Origin: Pseudomonas pseudonitroreducens
Lineage (GTDB): Bacteria; Pseudomonadota; Gammaproteobacteria; Pseudomonadales; Pseudomonadaceae
Assembly: GCF_021603645.1 (NCBI RefSeq)
Contig: NZ_BQHJ01000002.1
Coordinates: 620,001 to 684,000 of the forward strand
Direction of reading: 5' to 3'
DNA length: 64,000 nt
Numbering within the stretch: position 1 is the stretch's first letter; each line of letters starts with the position of its first letter. The notes beneath the pieces were generated by a model that saw only the letters and a list, made by a program, of their open reading frames with translations, was not told the origin of the DNA and searched no databases. The position numbers were made by a program, and so were the translations under genes. This document shows, piece after piece, positions 9,844 to 18,611 of this stretch.

Positions 9844-10233
9844 ATGAGCGAGATGCCCGCCCGCGAGCTGATGATCAGCCGCTTCAGCGACACCCTTGGC
9901 GTGCAGCCGATCCGGGTCGCCGATGGCGAAGCCGAGGTGCTGCTGCCGATGGCCGAGCACCTGCGCAACCGCGGCAACGTCATGCACGGCGGCGCACTCT
10001 TCACGCTGATGGACATGACCATGGGCCTGGCCTGTTCCAGCTCCCATGGTTTCGACCGGCAGAGCGTCACCCTGGAATGCAAGATCAACTACATCCGCGC
10101 GGTCGCCGAAGGCGAAGTGCGCTGTGTGGCGAAGGTCCTGCATGCCGGGCGGCGCACGCTGGTAGTGGAAGCCGACATCCACCAGGGCGACAAGCTGGTC
10201 GCCAAGGGACAAGGCACCTTCGCCCAGCTGTAA
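9844..10233 (+). CDS. PaaI-type hotdog-fold thioesterase
   Basis: 129-aa hotdog protein, likely an acyl-CoA thioesterase. The segment RNRGNVMHGGALFTLMDMTM carries the catalytic-loop HGG and the hot-dog helix typical of PaaI/YigI-type enzymes, followed by the conserved beta-strand VTLECKINYIRAVAEGEV. It follows tex by 9 bp on the same strand and is probably cotranscribed (PA5202 in PAO1). Substrate is not predictable. Confidence 0.85.
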   Translation: MSEMPARELMISRFSDTLGVQPIRVADGEAEVLLPMAEHLRNRGNVMHGGALFTLMDMTMGLACSSSHGFDRQSVTLECKINYIRAVAEGEVRCVAKVLHAGRRTLVVEADIHQGDKLVAKGQGTFAQL

Positions 10234-10397
10234 TTCGCCCCGCGACAACTGACCTATGCTGTACGCCGGAGCCCCGGATTTGCGGGCACCGGCACAACGT
10301 CTGCGAAAAACCAGGCGACCACGCCGGTTGTTCTCCCCTTGTAGACCGCCCAGTCCACCCCCATAGTGGGGCGATTGCCGTGTGAAGGACTTCCAAC

Positions 10398-11984
10398 TTG
10401 AGCGACCAACTCTCCCGCCGCCTGGCCCTGCTTGGCGATGCCGCCAATCTGTCCCTGCTCACCCAGTGCCTGCACGGTATCGAGCGCGAATGCCTGCGCG
10501 TCGATGAACGCGGCAAGCTCGCCCTGACCCCGCACCCGCGCGCCCTCGGCTCGGCACTGACCAACCCGCAGATCACCACGGACTACTCCGAATCGCTGCT
10601 GGAGTTCATCACCCCGACCTCCACCAGCGTCGAGAAGACCCTGGAAGAACTGGGTGACATCCACCGTTTCGCCAATCAGAAACTCGATGGTGAATACCTG
10701 TGGAGCCCGTCCATGCCCTGCGAGCTGCCGGATGAAGAGACCATCCCGATCGCCCGCTACGGCAGCTCGCACATCGGCCGTCTGAAGTACGTCTACCGCA
10801 AGGGCCTGGCCCTGCGCTACGGCAAGACCATGCAGTGCATCGCCGGCATTCACTACAACTTCTCTCTGCCCGAGGGCATCTGGGAGCTGCTGCGCCAGGA
10901 CGAAGGCAGCGAGAAGAGCCCGCGGGACTTCCAGTCGCACCGCTACATCGCGATGATCCGCAATTTCCGTCGCTACAGCTGGCTGCTGATGTACCTGTTC
11001 GGCGCCTCGCCGGCCCTCGACGCCGGCTTCCTGCGCGGCCGCCCACACGGCCTGGAAGCCTTCGACGAACACACGCTTTACCTGCCCTACGCCACCAGCC
11101 TGCGCATGAGCGACCTGGGCTACCAGAACAACGCCCAGGCCGGCCTGACGCCCTGCTACAACGACCTCGACAGCTACATCGACAGCCTGCGCCGCGCGGT
11201 GAGCACGCCGTACGCGCCGTACGAGAAGGTCGGCACCAAGGTCGACGGCGAATGGGTGCAGCTCAACACCAACATCCTGCAGATCGAGAACGAGTACTAC
11301 TCGAGCATCCGTCCGAAGCGCGTCACCTACACCGGCGAGCGCCCGATCCAGGCGCTGATGGCCCGCGGCGTGCAGTACGTCGAGGCGCGCTGCCTGGACA
11401 TCAACCCGTTCCTGCCGCTGGGTATCGACGTCACCGAGGCGCGCTTCCTCGACGCCTTCCTGCTCTACTGCGCGCTGTCCGACAGCCCGCCGCTGGGCGG
11501 TTGCGAGTGCGGTTCGGCGACCAGCAACTTCCTCAAGGTGGTCAAGGAAGGGCGGCGTCCGGGGCTGAAGCTCGAGCGCGGCGGCCAGCAGATCGCGATG
11601 CAGGACTGGGCCAACAGCCTGCTCGACGCCATCGCACCGATCATCGATCTGCTCGATCGCGCCAACGCCGGCAGCCTGCACGCGCAGAGCCTGGCCGAGC
11701 AGCGCGCCAAGGTCGCGGATGCCGACCTGACGCCTTCGGCGAGGGTTCTCGCCGAGATGCGCGAGCGCGGCGAGAGCTTCGAAGCCTTCGCCCTGCGCTA
11801 CAGCCGCCAGCACGCCGAATCGCTGCGCAGCGAGCCGCTGAGCGCCACGGAGCAGGCACGCTTCGAAGGCATGGCCAGCACTTCCCTGGCCGAACAGGCG
11901 GAGCTGGAGAACCAGCCCGAAGGCGATTTCGACACCTTCGTCGCCGCCTACCAGGCGAGCATCCTCGGTCTGCTCAGCGTCTGA
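10398..11984 (+). CDS. gshA: Glutamate-cysteine ligase
   Basis: First and rate-limiting step of glutathione synthesis: ATP-dependent joining of L-glutamate and L-cysteine. 528 aa, the gammaproteobacterial class-1 enzyme length. Recognisable blocks: [28 protein letters not shown] (glutamate/metal site), [20 protein letters not shown], and [20 protein letters not shown]. The frame starts with TTG at 10398 ([14 protein letters not shown]); the nearby AAGGA at about 10385-10389 is a fair ribosome-binding site. Downstream comes the structured leader of the RMF-like gene. Confidence 0.96.
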   Translation: MSDQLSRRLALLGDAANLSLLTQCLHGIERECLRVDERGKLALTPHPRALGSALTNPQITTDYSESLLEFITPTSTSVEKTLEELGDIHRFANQKLDGEYLWSPSMPCELPDEETIPIARYGSSHIGRLKYVYRKGLALRYGKTMQCIAGIHYNFSLPEGIWELLRQDEGSEKSPRDFQSHRYIAMIRNFRRYSWLLMYLFGASPALDAGFLRGRPHGLEAFDEHTLYLPYATSLRMSDLGYQNNAQAGLTPCYNDLDSYIDSLRRAVSTPYAPYEKVGTKVDGEWVQLNTNILQIENEYYSSIRPKRVTYTGERPIQALMARGVQYVEARCLDINPFLPLGIDVTEARFLDAFLLYCALSDSPPLGGCECGSATSNFLKVVKEGRRPGLKLERGGQQIAMQDWANSLLDAIAPIIDLLDRANAGSLHAQSLAEQRAKVADADLTPSARVLAEMRERGESFEAFALRYSRQHAESLRSEPLSATEQARFEGMASTSLAEQAELENQPEGDFDTFVAAYQASILGLLSV

Positions 11985-12032
11985 CGGTGCAAGAAATCGC
12001 TGACGTGCAGCTCATAGAGTTCTGATCGGCAA

Positions 12033-12116
12033 CCTGCGAGGGCGGAGGGGAGAATCCTCTCCTCCTTGCGGATCGCCGCCGGCCCGACCGGCGCGATCCG
12101 CGCAAGACCTCGCAGG
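12033..12116 (+). promoter_or_regulatory. Three-way-junction RNA fold before the RMF-like gene
   Basis: Closing stem: CCTGCGAGG (12033-12041) pairs perfectly with CCTCGCAGG (12108-12116). Inside are two independent hairpins: GGAGGGGAG / CTCTCCTCC (12044-12052 / 12057-12065, one G-U, loop AATC) and GCGGATCG / CGATCCGC (12068-12075 / 12094-12101) continued by GCCGG / CCGGC (12078-12082 / 12088-12092). The 3' arm ends in GCAGG, overlapping the AGGAAA ribosome-binding site of the ORF whose ATG is at 12127. A compact fold at that place suggests translational or processing control; a Rho-independent terminator for gshA is less likely because no U tract follows. Confidence 0.65.
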
Positions 12117-12126
12117 AAACCTTCCC

Positions 12127-12387
12127 ATGCCCTCCCAATCCCCCTCATGGACGCTTCATCAACTGGAAGTCGCCTACCAACAGGGCTATCTGGAAGCGCT
12201 GCTCAAGCGCGCACCCCGCTGCCCCGCCCACGAGGTGCTGGCGGCCAGTTGGGAAGCAGGCTGGCGGGATGGCGCCGAACGGCTGCGCCAATGGCAGGAC
12301 AGGCTGCCTGCCGCCACTGCCGCGCCGCGCAAGGTGCCGCGCCTGAGCGCGCGGATCAGGCGAACCGAACCGGACGAGCGCAGCTGA
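12127..12387 (+). CDS. Ribosome modulation factor-like small protein
   Basis: 86-aa protein. Residues about 16-51 (AYQQGYLEALLKRAPRCPAH then WEAGWRDGAERL) match the pattern of ribosome modulation factor: A..RGY..G......CP.......W..GWR.A. RMF dimerises 70S ribosomes into inactive 100S particles in stationary phase. This product is longer than E. coli RMF (55 aa), with a basic C-terminal tail (APRKVPRLSARIRR). It is not necessarily the main rmf, which in Pseudomonas lies elsewhere, so it is probably a second paralogue. Good AGGAAA ribosome-binding site; an unusual structured leader lies upstream. Its stop codon directly abuts that of argA on the other strand. Confidence 0.72.
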   Translation: MPSQSPSWTLHQLEVAYQQGYLEALLKRAPRCPAHEVLAASWEAGWRDGAERLRQWQDRLPAATAAPRKVPRLSARIRRTEPDERS

Positions 12388-13686
12388 TCAGAGCGTCTTC
12401 TCGAACACCTGGGAATTGCGCTGGTAGTTGTACAGCGACGCCCGAGCCGCCGGCAGACGTTCCACGCTACTGGGCTGGAAACCGCGCTCGCGGAACCAGT
12501 GGGCGGTCCTGGTGGTAAGCACGTAGAGGGTCTTCAGACCGAGGTTGCGTGCGCGCTGCTCGATACGCTCGAGCAGGTCGTCGCCGCGCCCGCCGTGGCG
12601 GTATTCCGGATTCACCGCCAGGCACGCCAGCTCGCCCGAATCGGAATCGGCGATCGGATAGAGCGCCGCGCAGGCGATGATCAGCCCTTCGCGCTCGACG
12701 ATGCTGAACTGTTCGATCTCGCGCTCCAGCACTTCACGTGAACGGCGTACCAGGATGCCCTGCTCTTCCAGCGGGCGAATCAGTTCCAGCAATCCGCCGA
12801 CATCCTCGATGCCTGCTTCGCGCAACTGCTCGAATTGCTCCTGGGCGACCAGGGTGCCGTTGCCGGTGCGGGTAAAGAGCTCGCTGAGCAGCGAACCGTC
12901 CTCGGTGTAGCTGACGATATGGCTGCGCCGCACACCCGCGCGGCAAGCCTGGGCGGCGGCGTCGAGCAACTCGCCCTGATAACTCGAGCCGAGGCGCTCC
13001 AGGTGCGCAGGCACCTGCTGCGGGCGCAACTCGCGCACCAGCTTGCCGGCCTCGTCCATCAGACCGCGCTCGGCTCCGTAGAGGATCAGCTTGTCCGCCC
13101 CCAGGTCGATGGCCGCACGCATGGCCACGTCTTCGCAGGCAAGGTTGAAGATTTCCCCGGTGGGCGAATAACCCAGCGGCGAGAGCAGCACGATGCTGCG
13201 CTCATCGAGCTGGCGGTTGATGCCCTTGCGGTCGATCCGCCGCACTTCGCCGGTGTGGTGGTAGTCGATGCCATCGACCACGCCGATCGGCCGCGCGGTG
13301 ACGAAATTGCCCGAAGTCACGCGCATCCGCGAGCCCTGCATGGGCGAGGCCGCCATGTCCATCGACAGGCGTGCCTCGATAGTGATGCGCAGGCTGCCCA
13401 CCGCGTCGATCACGCAGCCCAGGGTCGGCGCATCGGTGACCCGCAGGCCGCGATGGAAACGCGGCGCCAGTCCATGGGAGGCCAGGCGCGCCTCGATCTG
13501 CGGGCGCGAACCATGCACCAGCACCAGGCGCACGCCCAGGCTGTGCAGCAGCACCAGGTCGTGGACGATATTGCCGAAGTTGGGGTCTTCGACGCCCTCG
13601 CCGGGGAGCATCACCACGAAGGTGCAGTCCCGGTGCGAGTTGATGTAGGGGGAGGCGTGACGCAGCCAGTTGACGTAGTCGTGCAT
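12388..13686 (-). CDS. argA: N-acetylglutamate synthase
   Basis: Acetyl-CoA:L-glutamate N-acetyltransferase, first step of arginine biosynthesis, usually feedback-inhibited by arginine. 432 aa, the two-domain ArgA type: N-terminal amino-acid-kinase-like domain (HSLGVRLVLVHGSRPQIEAR; LLSPLGYSPTGEIFNLACED) to about 280, then a GNAT domain from about 290 with the acetyl-CoA loop LAVNPEYRHGGRGDDLLERI. It lies downstream of argE on the same strand with a 170-bp gap, and is convergent with zero spacing to the RMF-like gene. Confidence 0.96.
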   Translation of the reverse strand: MHDYVNWLRHASPYINSHRDCTFVVMLPGEGVEDPNFGNIVHDLVLLHSLGVRLVLVHGSRPQIEARLASHGLAPRFHRGLRVTDAPTLGCVIDAVGSLRITIEARLSMDMAASPMQGSRMRVTSGNFVTARPIGVVDGIDYHHTGEVRRIDRKGINRQLDERSIVLLSPLGYSPTGEIFNLACEDVAMRAAIDLGADKLILYGAERGLMDEAGKLVRELRPQQVPAHLERLGSSYQGELLDAAAQACRAGVRRSHIVSYTEDGSLLSELFTRTGNGTLVAQEQFEQLREAGIEDVGGLLELIRPLEEQGILVRRSREVLEREIEQFSIVEREGLIIACAALYPIADSDSGELACLAVNPEYRHGGRGDDLLERIEQRARNLGLKTLYVLTTRTAHWFRERGFQPSSVERLPAARASLYNYQRNSQVFEKTL

Positions 13687-13856
13687 TGCTTGAAAAGCCT
13701 GTCGTTCGAGTGGGCGAAAATCTGTCGGATGCGGCCGAAAGGCGGCCAGTGGCGGCGCGGTTATCGTCGTCGCAGGAACATCGACAGGTTTCTCCTCTTG
13801 TGTACGTTGGGCCCGCTTTCCGGGCGCTCTACAGGCAACTGCCTACGCGGGGCTCG

Positions 13857-14996
13857 CTATAGACAGTAATGACGGATCAAGCCGCGCAGCAACGCTACGG
13901 TCGGCTCGATGCGGTCCAGTTCAAGGTGTTCATCGGGCTGGTGGGCACAGGCGATGTCGCCGGGGCCCAGCACCAGGGTCTGGCAGCCGAGCTGCTGAAG
14001 ATACGGTGCTTCGGTGCCAAAGGCTACCGCTTCCGCCGTGTGCCCGGTCAGACTTTCGGCCAGTCGCACCAGCTCGCTCTGCGCCGGCTCCTCGAACGGC
14101 GGCACGGCAGGGAACAGCGGTGCGTAATCGATCTTCACCGCATGGCGCTCGGCAACCGGCTGCAGGCGCTCGCGGATCGCCTGGCGCAGCGCCTCTGGCG
14201 CCATTCCCGGCAGCGGGCGCAGATCGAACTCCAGGGCGCACTGGCCGCAGATGCGGTTGGGGTTGTCGCCGCCGTGGATGCAGCCCAGGTTGAGCGTCGG
14301 CTGCGGCACGCTGAACTGCGGGTTGTTGAATTCCTGCTGCCACTGGCTGCGCAGGGTCTGCAACTCGCCCATCACCGCCTGCATGGCCTCCAGCGCGCTG
14401 CGCCCCAGGCTCGGGTCGGAGGAATGGCCACTCTGCCCGAGGATGTCGATGCGCTCCATCATCACACCTTTATGCAGGCGGATCGGCTTGAGGTTGGTCG
14501 GCTCGCCGATCACCGCGGCGCGCCCCAGCGGGCGCCCGCCGTCGGCCAGTGCGCGGGCGCCAGCCATGGAGCTTTCCTCGTCGCAGGTGGCGAGGATGAT
14601 CAGCGGCTGCCTGAACGGCTGTTCCAGCAGCGGCAGCAAGGCCTCGATGACCAGGGCGAAGAAGCCCTTCATGTCGCAGGAGCCCAGGCCGAACCAGCGC
14701 CCATCGCGCTCGGTCAGGCCCAGTGGGTCGCTTTTCCACAGGGCTTCGTCGTAGGGCACGGTGTCGGTGTGCCCGGCCAGCACCAGGCCGCCGGGGCCGC
14801 TGCCCAGGGTGGCGATCAGGTTGAACTTGCCCGGCGACACCGGCTGCATCTCGCAGGCAAAGCCCAGGTCCACCAGCCAGTTGCCAAGCAACTCGACCAC
14901 CGGGCGGTTGGACTGATCCAGCGCGGGCTGGGTACAGCTGACGGAAGGAACCGCGATCAGCTCGGCAAAGCGTTGTTTCAGGGGCGGCAACGGCAT
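13857..14996 (-). CDS. argE: Acetylornithine deacetylase (M20 family)
   Basis: Zinc-dependent hydrolysis of N-acetylornithine to ornithine and acetate in the arginine pathway. 379 aa from ATG 14996 (MPLPPLKQRFAELIAVPSVS); the frame is open much further upstream but the family start is here. M20 metal ligands are visible: His/Asp in LAGHTDTVPYDE, Glu-Glu in CDEESSMAGARAL, and His in ACAHQPDEHLE. The dimerisation domain lies between. Divergent from the CYTH-CHAD gene. Pseudomonads usually use ArgJ for this step, so ArgE may be an auxiliary route here. Confidence 0.93.
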   Translation of the reverse strand: MPLPPLKQRFAELIAVPSVSCTQPALDQSNRPVVELLGNWLVDLGFACEMQPVSPGKFNLIATLGSGPGGLVLAGHTDTVPYDEALWKSDPLGLTERDGRWFGLGSCDMKGFFALVIEALLPLLEQPFRQPLIILATCDEESSMAGARALADGGRPLGRAAVIGEPTNLKPIRLHKGVMMERIDILGQSGHSSDPSLGRSALEAMQAVMGELQTLRSQWQQEFNNPQFSVPQPTLNLGCIHGGDNPNRICGQCALEFDLRPLPGMAPEALRQAIRERLQPVAERHAVKIDYAPLFPAVPPFEEPAQSELVRLAESLTGHTAEAVAFGTEAPYLQQLGCQTLVLGPGDIACAHQPDEHLELDRIEPTVALLRGLIRHYCL

Positions 14997-15183
14997 GGCG
15001 TCCTCCGAAGATGTGTTCCCACTATGGACCAAGCCACGCTGCGGTAAAACCTCGCGGCGCCCGGCAGGAACGCCGAAGTCCTGTAGACTGCATGACTTTG
15101 AAGTCTTTTTCGCGCCCGTCGTTCCGTCCTTCCTACAGCAGGTCGGGAATCCGGGCGCGGCCGCTCTGACCCGGACCCCCGCC

Positions 15184-16548
15184 ATGCAGAAAGAAACCGA
15201 AATCAAACTGCGCGCCAGCCGCGAGACCCTCGAAGCCCTGCGCGAGCATCCCGCACTGAAGAAGCGCAACAAATCCGGCTGGGAGCCCCGCGAGCTGTTC
15301 AACCAGTACTACGACACCCCCGGCCGCGACCTGGCCCGCGCCCGCGTGGCGCTGCGCATGCGCAAGGACGGCGAGCAGTTCATCCAGACCCTGAAGACCC
15401 GCGGCCAGAGCGTGGCGGGCCTGTCCGAGCGCAATGAGTGGGACTGGTACCTGGAGAAGAACAAACTCGATCTCAAGAAGCTCGACGACCAGTGCTGGCC
15501 GGCGGCCCTGGCTGACCTGGACAAGAAGAGCCTGAAGCCGATCTTCAGCACCGACTTTACCCGCCAGCGCGCCGAGATCGCCTGGGGCCGCGGCAAGGCC
15601 AAGGTGGTGATCGAGGCCGCGCTGGACCTGGGCAAGGTCATCGCCGGCAAGCAGCAAGAGGAAATCTGCGAGCTGGAGCTGGAGCTGCGCCAGGGCGAGC
15701 CCGAAGCGCTGCTGGAGCTGGCCATCGAACTGGCTGCCGACCTGCCCCTGATGCCCTGTGATATCAGCAAGGCCGAGCGCGGCTACCGCCTGTTCGACCC
15801 GGCCAGCTACAGCATCCAGCCCGACACCCAGAAGCTGCTGCATGAAACCCCGCTGGACGGCGCCTTCGCCGCCCTGTCCTGGTCGTTGCTGGGCAGCAGC
15901 CAGCGCCTCGCCGAGCAATACCGCTTCAACGGCCACTGGAGCCTGCTGGAAAGCTGGCTGCAACAGCTGGTCGACCTGCGCGCCCTGCTCGGCAGCCTCG
16001 GCCAGGCCGTCCCGCGAGCCAGCACCCGCGAGCTGCGCGCCGCCCTCGACGCGCTGATCAGCGACTGGCAGCCGCGCATCGAACAGGGCCGCGACGACGA
16101 GAGCGTGCGCCAGCAGATGCCCTCCGCCTTCCTTGAGGAACTGGCCAAGGTTCGCTGGGGTCAGTTCTCCCTGAGCACCTCGCGCTGGCTGCTGGGCAAG
16201 GCCTGGACCACCGAGCGCAACGATCGCGCCAACCGCCTGGGCGGCTCCGCCGTCGGCAAGTGGCTGCAGCGCACCCTGGCCGAAGAGGCTCAGGCAATGC
16301 CGCTGCAACGCGCCCAGCAATTGCCCGAAGTGCTCGCCGACCAACAGCCGCGCCTGCAGCGCATGCTGGTCTGGCTGCGCCTGGCGCGCAGCGTGCTGGA
16401 GCTGCCGGAAACCGACCGCCTCTACGGCGAACTGGCCAAGCTGCAGGAGCTGCTCGCCACTCCCGACGCCGAGGGTCGCCTGGATGCCCTCGCAGCCCAG
16501 GCCCATACTGTGTTGACTCTCAAATCCTGGAAGGCGCTTTTGAAATAA
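15184..16548 (+). CDS. CYTH-CHAD domain inorganic triphosphatase
   Basis: 454-aa protein of the YgiF type. The CYTH domain (about 1-200) starts with the hallmark ExExK at residues 4-8 (KETEIKLRAS) and contains the metal- and triphosphate-binding strands RVALRMRKDGEQFIQTLKTR and CELELELRQGEPEAL. The C-terminal CHAD domain (about 220-450) is helical and rich in conserved His/Arg pairs and may bind polyphosphate. Members hydrolyse inorganic tripolyphosphate. ATG 15184 is chosen because the CYTH motif begins at residue 4. In PAO1 a phosphate-transporter gene pair lies between argE and this gene, as I recall; it is not here. Confidence 0.88.
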   Translation: MQKETEIKLRASRETLEALREHPALKKRNKSGWEPRELFNQYYDTPGRDLARARVALRMRKDGEQFIQTLKTRGQSVAGLSERNEWDWYLEKNKLDLKKLDDQCWPAALADLDKKSLKPIFSTDFTRQRAEIAWGRGKAKVVIEAALDLGKVIAGKQQEEICELELELRQGEPEALLELAIELAADLPLMPCDISKAERGYRLFDPASYSIQPDTQKLLHETPLDGAFAALSWSLLGSSQRLAEQYRFNGHWSLLESWLQQLVDLRALLGSLGQAVPRASTRELRAALDALISDWQPRIEQGRDDESVRQQMPSAFLEELAKVRWGQFSLSTSRWLLGKAWTTERNDRANRLGGSAVGKWLQRTLAEEAQAMPLQRAQQLPEVLADQQPRLQRMLVWLRLARSVLELPETDRLYGELAKLQELLATPDAEGRLDALAAQAHTVLTLKSWKALLK

Positions 16549-16580
16549 GCTTCAGAGGAGCCGCGCTTTCGGAGCTCTTC

Positions 16581-16652
16581 GTAGGAGCGAGCTTGCTCGC
16601 GAATCAAGTGGTGCCGTGCTCGACCTGGTTCGCGAGCTAGCTCGCTCCTACA
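16581..16652. repeat. REP pair (REPIN-like)
   Basis: Two REP units in opposite orientation: GTAGGAGCGAGCTTGCTCGC (16581-16600, plus GAA) and TTCGCGAGCTAGCTCGCTCC (16629-16648, plus TACA), about 25 bp apart. The second unit has a one-base change (CTAG for CAAG). They sit between the CYTH-CHAD gene and the GspE-type ATPase gene. Confidence 0.85.
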
Positions 16653-16701
16653 GGAAACTCTTTCCGGCCCGTCGCTCCCGCCACGACCAACAGGAGTTCC
16701 G

Positions 16702-18486
16702 ATGTCCGTCTTTGCCCCCTCCGCCCAGGACCGTCTGCTCGATCTGGGCGACATTCTGCGCGAACTGGTCACGCAGGGCCGCGTCGATCAGCACGACGCC
16801 GAACAGTGCCTGGCGATCCGCCGCAGCGCGGTGAAGAACCAGCAGCATCCGCTGGAGTTCCTCGCGGCGCAGCAGGTCGAAGACCGCCAGCGGCCGGGGC
16901 GCAAGCTGGACCTGGACACCCTGGTGCGCTGGCTGGCGGAGTTCTCCGGGCAGCCCTACCTGCGCATCGACCCCCTGAAGATCGACGTCGCCGCACTGAC
17001 CCCGCTGATGTCCTACGCCTTCGCCCAGCGCCACCACATCCTCGCGGTGGCGGTGAGCCCGGACGAGGTCACCATCGCCAGCGCACAGCCCTTCGTGCAC
17101 GCCTGGGAGAGCAACCTCACCCACGTGCTCAAGCGCCCGATCAAGCGTGTGGTGGCCAATCCGGTGGACATCCAGCGCTTCACCGTGGAGTTCTATCGCC
17201 TCGCCAAGTCGGTGACCGGTGCCAGCTCGCAGGACCAGAAGATCAGCGGTATCGGCAACTTCGAACAGCTGCTCAACCTGGGCGCCAGCGACCAGGAACC
17301 CGACGCCAACGATGCGCACATCGTCACCATCGTCGACTGGCTGTTCCAGTACGCCTTCCAGCAGCGCGCCAGCGATATCCACATCGAGCCGCGTCGCGAG
17401 CAGGGCACGGTGCGCTTCCGCATCGACGGCGTGCTGCACAACGTCTACCAGTTCCCGCCACAGGTCAGCATGGCGGTGGTCAGCCGCCTCAAGACCCTGG
17501 GCCGGATGAACGTCGCCGAGAAGCGCAAGCCGCAGGACGGCCGCGTCAAGACCAAGACCCCGGACGGCGCCGAGGTGGAGCTGCGCCTGTCGACGCTGCC
17601 CACCGCCTTCGGCGAGAAGATGGTGATGCGGATCTTCGACCCCGAAGTACTGCTCAAGTCGTTCGACCAGCTCGGCTTCTCGCCGGACGACCTGCGTCGC
17701 TGGGAGGCCATGACCAGCCAGCCCAACGGCATCATCCTGGTTACCGGCCCCACCGGTTCGGGCAAGACCACCACGCTCTACACCACGCTCAAGCAGTTGG
17801 CGACCGACGAGGTGAACCTCTGCACCATCGAGGACCCGATCGAGATGATCGAACCCTCGTTCAACCAGATGCAGGTGCAACACAACATCGACCTGACCTT
17901 CGCCAGCGGCGTGCGCGCCCTGCTGCGTCAGGATCCGGACATCATCATGGTCGGCGAGATCCGCGACCTGGAAACCGCCGAAATGGCGATCCAGGCGGCG
18001 CTGACCGGCCACCTGGTGCTCTCCACCCTGCACACCAACGACTCGCCCACCGCCATCACCCGCCTGCTGGAACTGGGCGTGCCGTACTACCTGATCCGCG
18101 CCACCGTGCTCGGCGTCATGGCCCAGCGCCTGGTGCGCACCCTCTGCCCGCACTGCAAGGCGCCGATGGAATTGCGCGAGGAGGACTGGCAGGAGGTCAC
18201 CCGCCCCTGGAACGCCCCGCTGCCCACCAGCGCGCAGCAGGCAGTGGGTTGCCTGGAATGCCGCGACACCGGTTACCGTGGGCGTGCCGGCGTCTACGAG
18301 ATCATGCTGCTGAGCGAATCGCTGAAGGAGTTGATCACGGCCGACACCGACCTCATCCCGCTGCGACGCCAGGCCTTCAAGGAGGGCATGCGCAGCCTGC
18401 GCCTGTCCGGTGCGCAGAAGGTCGCGGCAGGCCTGACGACCATCGAGGAAGTCATGCGGGTGACACCGCAGAGCGAGCAGAAGTAA
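16702..18486 (+). CDS. GspE/PilB-family secretion ATPase, standalone
   Basis: 594-aa hexameric ATPase of the type II secretion / type IV pilus assembly class. N-terminal GspE_N/MshEN-like region (about 1-160), linker, then the ATPase core: Walker A GPTGSGKT at about 349-356, Asp box (CTIEDPIEMIEPSFNQMQV), Walker B and His box (LRQDPDIIMVGEIRDLETA; LSTLHTNDS), and the zinc tetracysteine pairs CPHC and CLEC near 475-515 (TLCPHCKAPM; VGCLECRDTGYRGR). No secretin, pilin or inner-membrane platform gene is nearby, so the partner machine is unknown. Counterpart of PAO1 PA5210, annotated there as a probable secretion ATPase. Confidence 0.9.
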   Translation: MSVFAPSAQDRLLDLGDILRELVTQGRVDQHDAEQCLAIRRSAVKNQQHPLEFLAAQQVEDRQRPGRKLDLDTLVRWLAEFSGQPYLRIDPLKIDVAALTPLMSYAFAQRHHILAVAVSPDEVTIASAQPFVHAWESNLTHVLKRPIKRVVANPVDIQRFTVEFYRLAKSVTGASSQDQKISGIGNFEQLLNLGASDQEPDANDAHIVTIVDWLFQYAFQQRASDIHIEPRREQGTVRFRIDGVLHNVYQFPPQVSMAVVSRLKTLGRMNVAEKRKPQDGRVKTKTPDGAEVELRLSTLPTAFGEKMVMRIFDPEVLLKSFDQLGFSPDDLRRWEAMTSQPNGIILVTGPTGSGKTTTLYTTLKQLATDEVNLCTIEDPIEMIEPSFNQMQVQHNIDLTFASGVRALLRQDPDIIMVGEIRDLETAEMAIQAALTGHLVLSTLHTNDSPTAITRLLELGVPYYLIRATVLGVMAQRLVRTLCPHCKAPMELREEDWQEVTRPWNAPLPTSAQQAVGCLECRDTGYRGRAGVYEIMLLSESLKELITADTDLIPLRRQAFKEGMRSLRLSGAQKVAAGLTTIEEVMRVTPQSEQK

Positions 18487-18611
18487 GCCGCCCGTCAGTC
18501 GCCTGAGGAAAAGTCCCCGGGCGCCTGCTGCACTTTCCCGCATACCAGCCCACTGCGCCGGTTCGGTTACACTCGACCCACTTCATCCACGCCAGACAAG
18601 GAGTCTTTTGC

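Noticed and set aside
7483-10248. 921-codon open frame on the minus strand opposite tex
   Set aside because: Composition is a mirror of tex codon bias (high GC3), it has no recognisable domain, and tex itself is a well-known conserved gene.
13790-13856. AGGCA-AC-TGCCT palindrome and GC hairpin in the argE-argA gap as an ArgR operator
   Set aside because: It lies just past the argE stop and does not resemble a Pseudomonas ArgR box; more likely a transcript-end hairpin.
16648-18543. 631-codon antisense frame over the secretion ATPase
   Set aside because: Mirror of the ATPase gene; all catalytic motifs are on the plus strand.
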